From an uncultured Ruminococcus sp. (GTDB taxonomy: Bacteria > Bacillota > Clostridia > Oscillospirales > Ruminococcaceae): 11,924 bases of DNA. Positions 6,547 to 11,924 of the stretch are shown piece after piece (position 1 is the stretch's first letter; every line of letters starts with the position of its first letter). The DNA is taken from the NCBI GenBank assembly GCA_900551505.1, contig URWK01000023.1, positions 1 to 11,924 of the forward strand. Direction: 5' to 3'. The position numbers and the translations under genes were made by a program. Below the pieces are notes generated by a model. It had not been told where the DNA came from. It did no database searches and saw only the letters and a program-made list of their open reading frames with translations.

Positions 6547-6930
6547 ATGAACGGCAATGAACTTTCGGCGGAAACGCTTGAACAGCTTGAGGTACTGGAA
6601 CAATCAAAATTTTTTACATGGGTGCTTGTTGCAGGAATACTGCTTTCTATAGGCAATATTGAATTACAGGAGCAGGAACTTGTGACGGGTGTTCAGAATG
6701 AAGAAATTTTCCCGAGGCGTATGACGGGAAATGTTCTTACATTCGTAGCGATACTGTATTTTTATAATCTTGCGGAAAAGGGGCTTGATGAAAGTGTTTC
6801 GTCAAAGATGAGCTATTCCGTAAGTTTTTTAAGCCTGCTTGCCTTTATAATAGGCGTTGGGAATACCCTCGGAAGTCAGATAAATAATTCAGAAAATCTT
6901 ATATCTCAGGATATAGATGAAATTTTCTGA
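6547..6930 (+). CDS. Small membrane protein with three predicted transmembrane helices, unrecognised
   Basis: I do not recognise this 127-residue protein. Hydrophobic segments are at about 22-38 (FFTWVLVAGILLSIGNI), 61-77 (GNVLTFVAILYFYNLAE) and 89-107. The N-terminus is acidic and amphipathic (ELSAETLEQLEVLEQ), and the C-terminus is acidic. There are no cysteines or catalytic-looking motifs. ATG 6547 is preceded by GTGGGGGAAAG. Codon use and the good terminator right after the stop (6943-6978) support a real gene. Its place behind a CarD-like regulator and ahead of the sigma/anti-sigma pair may be accidental. Confidence 0.75.
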   Translation: MNGNELSAETLEQLEVLEQSKFFTWVLVAGILLSIGNIELQEQELVTGVQNEEIFPRRMTGNVLTFVAILYFYNLAEKGLDESVSSKMSYSVSFLSLLAFIIGVGNTLGSQINNSENLISQDIDEIF

Positions 6931-6942
6931 GAATATATTATT

Positions 6943-6978
6943 AAAATTACTGCTGAGAAACCGGCAGTAATTTTTTTT
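6943..6978 (+). terminator. Intrinsic terminator after the 6547-6930 gene
   Basis: An 11-bp stem (6943-6953 with 6964-6974), a 10-base loop, and a run of eight T at 6971-6978. It separates the carD-side transcript from the ECF sigma promoter modules. Confidence 0.85.
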
Positions 6979-6997
6979 GAAAAAATTTAAAAAGGTT

Positions 6998-7047
6998 TGT
7001 AGTAGTTTTATAAGGTTAATTCGTTTTATACACAGAGGAGGAACAAA
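6998..7047 (+). repeat. Promoter-like direct repeat, copy A (upstream)
   Basis: It pairs with copy B at 7140-7189: 43 of 50 positions are identical without gaps. It contains GTAGTAGTTTTAT (6999-7011), ATTCGTTTTATA (7019-7030) and AGGAGGAACAAA (7036-7047). The first two blocks are placed like the -35 and CGT-containing -10 of an ECF sigma promoter (23 bases start to start). No start codon follows its AGGAGG at a usable distance. Confidence 0.75.
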
Positions 7048-7139
7048 AGACAGGAGATAAATTCAGAAAGTCACTCATTGTATAATAGAACAGCTTTTGA
7101 AATCACAGAAAAATTTTTTTTCAGAAATCAAAAAAATTC

Positions 7140-7189
7140 TGTAGTAGTTTTATCGGTTTCATTCGTTTTATATATAAAGGAGGAACAAA
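7140..7189 (+). promoter_or_regulatory. Promoter-like direct repeat, copy B: probable autoregulated ECF sigma promoter
   Basis: GTAGTAGTTTTAT (7141-7153) as -35 and CGTTTTAT (7164-7171) as -10, the layout of ECF-dependent promoters rather than TTGACA/TATAAT. Transcription would begin near 7177-7179, immediately at AAAGGAGGAACAAA. The next gene is an ECF sigma factor, so positive autoregulation is the natural reading. The intervening DNA between copies A and B is AT-rich with no gene. Confidence 0.6.
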
Positions 7190-7212
7190 GATACGGAAAA
7201 GGGGGATAACTT

Positions 7213-7752
7213 ATGTGGTCAGAAACTTATTCTGATGAAATTGAAGATACCGGACAAACAGGAGAAAACGATAAAACAGAGCTGTTTAAAGAGAGATATA
7301 AATTATACAGTGATTTGGTTTATAAAATCTGCATTGTAAGACTTGCAAATAAAGAGAATGCAGAAGATGCGATGCAGAATGTTTTTATGAAACTTTTTGA
7401 CAAGTCTCCTCAATTTAAAAGTGAACAAGAAGAAAAGGCATGGATAATCAGGGTTTCAATTAATATGTGTAAGGACTTTCAGAAATCTTTCTGGCAGAGA
7501 AACACTGTAAGTATTGATGACATTCAGGAAATCGCCGTTGATACAGATATAGAGAACAGACAACGGCTTATAGATATATTCAGATTGTCACCGAAATATC
7601 GAACAGTCTTACAGCTTTACTATTACGAAGGATATTCAGAAAAAGAGATAGCGGATATTCTTCACATAGCCGAAAAAAGCGTAGCAATGCAACTTTACAG
7701 AGCCAGAAAGAAATTGAAAATTGAAATGGAGGTATCAGAATATGAAAAATGA
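7213..7752 (+). CDS. ECF-type RNA polymerase sigma factor
   Basis: The 179-residue product is a sigma-70 family group IV protein. Region 2 is at about residues 25-92 (LVYKICIVRLANKENAEDA, then QNVFMKLF; Trp77 in EKAWIIRVSINMCKD). Region 4 is at about 120-168 with LSPKYRTVLQLYYYEGYS and the helix-turn-helix KEIADILHIAEKSVAMQL. The first 20 residues are an acidic extension. ATG 7213 follows AAAAGGGGG (7197-7205). The gene overlaps the next one by 11 bp (7742-7752), the usual arrangement for a sigma factor and its anti-sigma factor. Two promoter-like repeats upstream suggest that it controls its own transcription. The HTH reads HIAEKSVAMQ where many family members have G-S-x-G-T-V, a modest variation. 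The exact ECF group cannot be named from sequence alone. Confidence 0.9.
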   Translation: MWSETYSDEIEDTGQTGENDKTELFKERYKLYSDLVYKICIVRLANKENAEDAMQNVFMKLFDKSPQFKSEQEEKAWIIRVSINMCKDFQKSFWQRNTVSIDDIQEIAVDTDIENRQRLIDIFRLSPKYRTVLQLYYYEGYSEKEIADILHIAEKSVAMQLYRARKKLKIEMEVSEYEK

Positions 7753-8797
7753 AAGAGATGAGATATATAAAGCTTTCAGTTCTATATCGCCTGTTGATGA
7801 AGAAAGAAAGAGAGAAATCCTTAACCACGTTCTGAATGGAAGGAGAGAAAAGACTATGAAATTTAATTATATAAGAATAGCAGTTCCGGCACTTGTTGCC
7901 CTCCTTATATGCATAAATATAGCGATTGTAAAGAACAGTCCCGATATTGTGCCGTCAGCAAGTTATTCAGAAAGTGAAAGTCAGTTTGATACAGAAACAA
8001 ACAAGGCTGATGAAAGTATTTTAACGAGTGAAGAAACAAAAGCTACAAAAGAAACTACGGCAACAGCTACAGCAACAAAAGCTACAACCGTTACACAGCA
8101 GACAACAACAAAACAGAGTACAGTAACCAATGGCACAACAGCAACTAAAAAGAATATACAACAGAATGTTAATACCCAGCAGACAACAGAAGAAAATATT
8201 CCGGAAACTACACAGGAAACAGAACCGGATTTCACGGAACAGATTGACACAGAAACACCACAACAGACAGAACCGGAACAGGACACAGGTTCATGGCTTC
8301 CGCCGATATCGTCCGAGGCAAGAAATGTATTTGAAAAGGCTTACGATATTTATTATCAGATTGGAGTTGGCAATCAGCTTCTTTCATCAGAGCCTACAGA
8401 AATTGACGGTCAGATATGGTATGAAGTCACAGACAGCCGTTTCAGGAACATGAACGATTTCAAAACATACCTTTCAGGACTTTTCTCATCGGAATGGCTT
8501 GATACATGGGGCATCTGGGATGAATATATGGATTATAACGGCAAATTATATTCCACAGGCGGCGGCAAGAGCGATAATATGGCTTACAGAGGTCATACAT
8601 TTCAGATAATCAGCGAAAGCGACAGCAAGATTGAATTTAACGCAACGATTTACTGCAACGACAACATGGAGGATTCAAAACCATATTTTTACACCACACC
8701 TTCAAATCCTCAGGATTATTATACATTTGACAGATACTTCAGAATGGTTAAGGAAAACGGCGTATGGGTCGTTGATTGGATGCAACCGCTGTTCTGA
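7742..8797 (+). CDS. Putative membrane anti-sigma factor with Thr-rich stalk and IseA-like extracellular domain
   Basis: The 351-residue product has four parts: a short cytoplasmic helical segment (1-40; EIYKAFSSISPVDEERKREIL) suited to binding the sigma factor; one transmembrane helix at about 44-63; a Thr/Gln/Glu-rich low-complexity stalk (about 80-183, many ACA codons); and a folded outer domain (about 185-351) rich in aromatic residues. The outer domain (FKTYLSGLFSSEWLD, NGKLYSTGGGKSDN, YRGHTFQI, VWVVDW) resembles the IseA family, whose B. subtilis member inhibits D,L-endopeptidase cell-wall hydrolases; this match is from memory and moderate. ATG 7742 is preferred over TTG 7721 because GGAGGT (7728-7733) is 8 bases upstream. 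It overlaps the sigma gene by 11 bp and ends before a strong terminator. An in-frame ATG at 7856 (Met39) has its own good ribosome binding site. Confidence 0.75.
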   Translation: MKNERDEIYKAFSSISPVDEERKREILNHVLNGRREKTMKFNYIRIAVPALVALLICINIAIVKNSPDIVPSASYSESESQFDTETNKADESILTSEETKATKETTATATATKATTVTQQTTTKQSTVTNGTTATKKNIQQNVNTQQTTEENIPETTQETEPDFTEQIDTETPQQTEPEQDTGSWLPPISSEARNVFEKAYDIYYQIGVGNQLLSSEPTEIDGQIWYEVTDSRFRNMNDFKTYLSGLFSSEWLDTWGIWDEYMDYNGKLYSTGGGKSDNMAYRGHTFQIISESDSKIEFNATIYCNDNMEDSKPYFYTTPSNPQDYYTFDRYFRMVKENGVWVVDWMQPLF

Positions 8798-8820
8798 TAA
8801 TTTAAAATACTCCTTATCCC

Positions 8821-8863
8821 AGGGGAAGCCACTTTTCAGAAAGTGGCTTCCCCTTATTTTTTT
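8821..8863 (+). terminator. Strong intrinsic terminator after the sigma/anti-sigma operon
   Basis: A perfect 15-bp stem AGGGGAAGCCACTTT (8821-8835) with 8840-8854, a TCAG loop, then TA and seven T (8857-8863). Confidence 0.93.
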
Positions 8864-8872
8864 GTAAAACTA

Positions 8873-8901
8873 TTGACACAAATTTTTTTTTATGTTATTC
8901 T
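8873..8901 (+). promoter_or_regulatory. Probable promoter of the GGDEF-domain gene
   Basis: A perfect TTGACA (8873-8878) and TATTCT (8896-8901) with 17 bases between. The spacer holds a run of T. The message would include AAAGGAGAG at 8925-8933. Confidence 0.6.
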
Positions 8902-8942
8902 TATATAAGTGTAAAATTTTTTTAAAAGGAGAGAGTATCTTA

Positions 8943-9893
8943 ATGAAAAAGACATTGAAATATGTCATTCTTGTATTTTCAATCATTGTTTACATGATAT
9001 TGTCAGTGATTCAAGGACGTGGAGTTCTTCCATCATACATGAATGGCGTTACCGCACAGATTCAAACACTTCTCATTATTCTTATGACTGTCAAAGTTGG
9101 TAAAAAAGGTTTTATTGCGTCACTTATAGTAAGTGCATTTTCATTTATTTCAGTAGTGATGGGACTTATGCACAGTGGCAATATGGCATCTTTACCTGGT
9201 GCGTTTATTGCAATTGTAACAATGATTATGTCATATATAATTTACAATTACGGTTCAAAGCTTGAGTCTGCAAATGAAGAACTTCAGAACAGTATTGATG
9301 AGATTAATGGAAAGAACAAAGAACTTATCGAAAAGGATAAAAAGCTTACATATCTCGCATATAATGACATTCTTACAGGACTTCCGAACAGACACAGTTT
9401 GATTGAAACTATGGAAAAGAAAATCAGTGATAACCCAAGAAATTCATTTGTACTTCTCAATATGGCGATTGATAATTTCAGAGAAATCAATGATGTTCTC
9501 GGACATAATGCAGGCGATGAAACAATATATACATTTGCACAGAGAATTAAAAAGGCTTGTGATGATAAATGTTTTGTGGCAACGCTCAGCGGTCATGAAT
9601 TTGCAGTAGTGATTGACGGCGACCTTGAAAAAGATGCAGTAAATGCCCTTGTGGAAAAGATAAGACAGGAAGTAAATCAGCCGTTTAACCTTATGGGAAC
9701 AACGATACAGAAAACTATGAGTTACGGTGCTGTAAAGTATCCTACCGATACATTCAATACAGACGAGCTTATCAAGAAGTCAACAGGAGCTTTGGACTTT
9801 GCAAAAACTCTCGGAGGCAATATGCTTTACTTATATGAGAACAACAGCAAAACAAATTCACAGAACATAAAGAGCATACAGTTGAATAATTAA
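8943..9893 (+). CDS. Membrane protein with degenerate GGDEF domain (SGHEF)
   Basis: The 316-residue product has an N-terminal membrane region with about four hydrophobic segments (8-24, 38-50, 56-76, 84-101), a coiled-coil-like linker (104-135; LESANEELQNSIDEINGKN) and a GGDEF-type domain (about 136-308). The domain entry YLAYNDILTGLPNR (137-150) and the first metal/guanine region IDNFREINDVLGHNAGD (176-192) are well kept. The signature loop, however, reads SGHEF at 216-220, with His where Asp/Glu should coordinate metal, and no RxxD inhibitory site lies just before it. It is therefore probably not an active diguanylate cyclase but may bind GTP or c-di-GMP or act through protein contacts. There is no EAL domain. 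ATG 8943 is chosen over ATG 8892 because AAAGGAGAG (8925-8933) lies 9 bases before it and 8892 falls within the promoter. Confidence 0.85.
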   Translation: MKKTLKYVILVFSIIVYMILSVIQGRGVLPSYMNGVTAQIQTLLIILMTVKVGKKGFIASLIVSAFSFISVVMGLMHSGNMASLPGAFIAIVTMIMSYIIYNYGSKLESANEELQNSIDEINGKNKELIEKDKKLTYLAYNDILTGLPNRHSLIETMEKKISDNPRNSFVLLNMAIDNFREINDVLGHNAGDETIYTFAQRIKKACDDKCFVATLSGHEFAVVIDGDLEKDAVNALVEKIRQEVNQPFNLMGTTIQKTMSYGAVKYPTDTFNTDELIKKSTGALDFAKTLGGNMLYLYENNSKTNSQNIKSIQLNN

Positions 9894-9905
9894 AATATTA
9901 TAAAT

Positions 9906-9939
9906 AAAAAGGTAACATAAATTTTATGTTACCTTTTTT
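9906..9939. terminator. Hairpin with A- and T-runs, probable bidirectional intrinsic terminator
   Basis: AAAAAGGTAACATA (9906-9919) pairs with 9925-9938 around a five-base loop, and a T-run (9934-9939) ends it. The next gene starts only 16 bases later and has no clear promoter of its own, so read-through past this hairpin may be what supplies its transcription. Confidence 0.75.
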
Positions 9940-9954
9940 AGTGGGGATATAAAT

Positions 9955-10620
9955 ATGGAAAGAAAATGTTTTTTTGCGGTTTGTAATATCGAAAGTTTGA
10001 GTGAAGATTTGTATGAGAAATTTTATTCCTTGTGTTCACAACAGCGTAAACATAAAACAGACCGTTTCAAATTTGAGAAAGACAGGAAGTTATCAGTGAT
10101 GGCGTTTGTCATTTTAAGATATATGCTTTATAAGGAATATGGATTTTCGGATATACCGGAATTTCAGTATGAAGAACATAAGAAGCCTATACTTGAGAAT
10201 AATCAGAAAATCAAATTTAACTTCTCACACTGTAAAGATACGGTAGCGTGTGCAGTTTCGGATTATTGTGTAGGGGTAGATGTTCAAGATATTATAACGG
10301 AGAAAGAATTGTTTGATAATATTCTCCTGGCAGAGAAAGAAAAAGAGGCAGTCAAAAATTCCGAAAATCCATGTTCGGAGTTTATCCGCTTCTGGACGCT
10401 TAAAGAGAGTTTCGTCAAGAACACAGGTATGGGAATAGGACGAAAGCTTGCAGAAAGTGACTTTTCAGAATACGGACTGAAATTCAAAGCATATGAAAAG
10501 TTTTTCCTTACGAAAAGATTCGGAAATACATGGGCTTCCTGCTGTAGCGATATTGAAAATATCGAATACAAGATTGTTACGTTGGAGGAGATTTTAAAGT
10601 CGGTAGATAATTTTAAGTAA
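9955..10620 (+). CDS. Sfp-type 4'-phosphopantetheinyl transferase
   Basis: The 221-residue product would transfer the phosphopantetheine arm of CoA to a carrier-protein serine. Visible motifs are KFNFSHCKDTVACAVS (87-102; the conserved His92 region), GVDVQDI with Asp109 as a metal ligand (107-113), and FWTLKESFVKNTGMGI (146-161), the W-x-x-KES-x-x-K core with Lys150, Glu151 and Lys155. Length fits the Sfp class, not the shorter AcpS. Position 111 is Gln where Sfp has a metal-binding Glu; some family members vary here. No NRPS, PKS or carrier protein is in the window, so the partner is unknown. ATG 9955 follows a weak GTGGGGAT. The gene converges on cbiD with 4 bases between stops, and its likely terminator lies inside cbiD. 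Confidence 0.87.
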   Translation: MERKCFFAVCNIESLSEDLYEKFYSLCSQQRKHKTDRFKFEKDRKLSVMAFVILRYMLYKEYGFSDIPEFQYEEHKKPILENNQKIKFNFSHCKDTVACAVSDYCVGVDVQDIITEKELFDNILLAEKEKEAVKNSENPCSEFIRFWTLKESFVKNTGMGIGRKLAESDFSEYGLKFKAYEKFFLTKRFGNTWASCCSDIENIEYKIVTLEEILKSVDNFK

Positions 10621-10624
10621 CTAC

Positions 10625-11647
10625 TTACGCAAGTCGGGTTTCCTTATTGTAGATTTCGATGGAAATTTTAATTTTCCCATGGGTGCGGGCAAGGCAGTTT
10701 TCAACTGCCTTGCCCGCAATTTTTTCCCATACACAAGTTAAACCATTCTGTTCAAGTATCTGCACAGATTGAGAAATATTTTTGCAGTCATAGAGCGATT
10801 GAATAATTTCCCTTGAAGCACCGGACAATGCCGAATGTGTACAGATAATTTCGTTTTTACAGTCTGCAATGTGGCTGTGAGTGTTCATTATGTTTCCTGC
10901 AAGTTTTATAAGTTTACCAGCCTGCCCGAAAATCAGAATACTTTCAAATCCCAGTTTTTCGGCTTCATCGAGCATATAACCGATGTAATTGTTAATTTGT
11001 ATTACACAAGTTTCTTTGGGATGTACTTTTAAAAGCAGTTGTTCAGCAGAGTGAGCAGGCACGAAAGCAATGTGTCTGTGACCCTGTTTGTAACGCATGG
11101 AAAGTTCAAGCAAAAGACTGTCTTTAAGGGCTTGTTCGTTCAGAGGTTTGACAATTCCAGTAGTTCCGAGAATGGAAATTCCGCCGACTATCCCAAGCCT
11201 GCCATTAAAAGTATTTTTCGCAAGTTCTTCGCCATCGGGTATGGAAATAGTTATTGTGGCTGAACGGTTTCCGATTAATTTCCTGACTTCCTGAGTAATC
11301 ATTTTTCGGGGAACGGGGTTTATGGCAGGCTGACCCTTTGGGATTTTCAAACCGTCTTCGGTTATAATCCCTACACCTTTACCGCCCTTGAAAAAGATTT
11401 CCCCGTCAGTGTCGGAAATCTGAACATCAGCGGTTACAAGACAGCCATTTGTTACATCAATATCATCTCCGCTGTCCTTGACTATTCCGCAAATACCGTT
11501 TTCGAGGGCAACAACGGGAAGCCTTAATCTTTTACCTGCGGGAACGGTAAATTCCACCACTTCAGGATATTCGCCGTGAATATGCCAGTAAGCAGATGCA
11601 ATTGAAGCACCTGTTGCACAAGAACCTGTTGTAAAACCTTCACGCAT
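10625..11647 (-). CDS. cbiD: Cobalt-precorrin-5B (C1)-methyltransferase CbiD
   Basis: CbiD methylates C-1 of the corrin ring during anaerobic (early cobalt insertion) cobalamin synthesis, using SAM. Conserved stretches are REGFTTGSCATGAS (2-15), KDSGDDIDVTNG (57-68), GGKGVGIITEDGL (88-100), GQPAINPVPRKMI (105-117) and GIVGGISILGTTGIVKP (152-168). The length of 340 residues is close to normal. The ATG at 11647-11645 is chosen because the protein then begins in the family-typical way. The longer frame to 11683 would add residues that only overlap cbiC. The start overlaps the cbiC stop by 8 bp, so translation is probably coupled. Codons 311-321 coincide exactly with a 33-base perfect hairpin that looks like the terminator of the convergent gene. 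Confidence 0.93.
   Translation of the reverse strand: MREGFTTGSCATGASIASAYWHIHGEYPEVVEFTVPAGKRLRLPVVALENGICGIVKDSGDDIDVTNGCLVTADVQISDTDGEIFFKGGKGVGIITEDGLKIPKGQPAINPVPRKMITQEVRKLIGNRSATITISIPDGEELAKNTFNGRLGIVGGISILGTTGIVKPLNEQALKDSLLLELSMRYKQGHRHIAFVPAHSAEQLLLKVHPKETCVIQINNYIGYMLDEAEKLGFESILIFGQAGKLIKLAGNIMNTHSHIADCKNEIICTHSALSGASREIIQSLYDCKNISQSVQILEQNGLTCVWEKIAGKAVENCLARTHGKIKISIEIYNKETRLA
10685..10725 (+). terminator. Intrinsic terminator of the phosphopantetheinyl transferase gene, inside the 3' end of cbiD
   Basis: GCGGGCAAGGCAGTT (10685-10699) and its exact complement (10703-10717) form a 15-bp GC-rich stem with a three-base TTC gap, followed on the plus strand by AA and six T (10720-10725). 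On the minus strand no T-run follows, so it should stop plus-strand transcription coming from 10620 and not cbiD transcription. Confidence 0.8.
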
Positions 11648-11924
11648 TTTCCCTGTACTCCAGAGCTTCAAGCAGAATTGCATTTACGATTGAAGCACAA
11701 ATATTGCTACCGCCTTTTCTTCCGTCAGCGATTATATAAGAGCAACCGCAAGTTTTAAAAAATTCCTTTGCCTCGACAACATTCACGAAACCAACGGGAA
11801 CGCCGATTACAAGTGCAGGATTTATGGCATTTTCCTTTATAAGTTCCCCAAGCCTTATAAGAGCGGTCGGGGCATTTCCTATGGCGAAAATTCTGTTTGC
11901 GGGATTTTTTACAGCGTGTTCCAT
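11640..11924 (-). CDS. cbiC: CbiC, cobalt-precorrin-8 methylmutase, C-terminal part (gene runs off the window)
   Basis: The frame is open at the right edge, so the visible 94 residues are the C-terminal half of a protein that usually has about 200-210; the Met at the edge is probably internal. The enzyme moves a methyl group from C-11 to C-12 of the corrin ring to give hydrogenobyrinic/cobyrinic acid. Family-typical stretches are FAIGNAPTALIRLGELI, NPALVIGVPVGFVNVVEAKE and the glycine-rich DGRKGGSNICASIVNAIL. It ends with TGA at 11642-11640, overlapping the cbiD start by 8 bp in the same operon. Upstream genes lie outside the window. Confidence 0.9.
   Translation of the reverse strand: MEHAVKNPANRIFAIGNAPTALIRLGELIKENAINPALVIGVPVGFVNVVEAKEFFKTCGCSYIIADGRKGGSNICASIVNAILLEALEYRENA

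Noticed and set aside
7060..7139. A short gene remnant after promoter copy A.
   Set aside because: All frames close quickly with stops and no start codon follows the SD-like block; similarity to copy B stops near the SD-like block, so no duplicated coding remnant is visible.
7981..8286. Minus-strand open frame encoding a Val/Cys/Ser-rich protein, and a second one at 8021-8263.
   Set aside because: They mirror the ACA-rich Thr stalk of the anti-sigma gene; the composition is an artefact of the repeat-like codons.
8130..8453. Plus-strand open frame in another frame of the anti-sigma gene (107 codons).
   Set aside because: It has no ribosome binding site and is basic, low-complexity sequence out of frame with the clear anti-sigma gene.

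Overview
This window looks like chromosomal DNA of an anaerobic, low-GC Firmicute, most likely a gut clostridium of the Ruminococcus/Oscillospiraceae type. Evidence for this is the AT-rich sequence with strong AGGAGG-type ribosome binding sites, a CsoR/CopA copper operon, a ferredoxin-thioredoxin-reductase-like protein next to thioredoxin, anaerobic (cbi-type) cobalamin genes, a CarD-family regulator and a threonine-rich anti-sigma protein. The genus is inferred from overall style only. No mobile element, CRISPR array, tRNA or rRNA is visible.

Layout. The 5' end of a TetR-family regulator (1-285, minus) lies divergent from a copper operon, csoR-copA (532-3400, plus). The G-rich CsoR operator sits in the spacer of the operon promoter. 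The last domain of CopA is a CopZ-like copper chaperone with its own perfect ribosome binding site and ATG, in frame with the ATPase. GC-rich palindromes sharing a GGGGCGACC core flank the operon. Next come cobD (cobalamin side chain), a 65-residue ferredoxin-thioredoxin-reductase catalytic protein and trxA, apparently one transcript ending at a terminator (3450-5152). A SAM methyltransferase, a CarD-like regulator and an unrecognised three-helix membrane protein follow (5185-6930).

The region 6979-8863 is the most distinctive part. Two copies of a promoter-like module (43 of 50 bases identical, 142 bp apart) precede an ECF sigma factor. The sigma gene overlaps a membrane-anchored, threonine-rich putative anti-sigma protein. 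The outer domain of that protein resembles the IseA inhibitor of D,L-endopeptidases, which suggests a cell-wall stress switch. Beyond its strong terminator is a membrane GGDEF protein whose signature is degenerate (SGHEF), and then an Sfp-type phosphopantetheinyl transferase.

At the right edge cbiD and the 3' part of cbiC (minus strand, overlapping by 8 bp) form the end of a cobalamin operon that continues outside the window. The phosphopantetheinyl transferase and cbiD converge with only 4 bp between stop codons, and the apparent terminator of the former lies inside the coding sequence of the latter.
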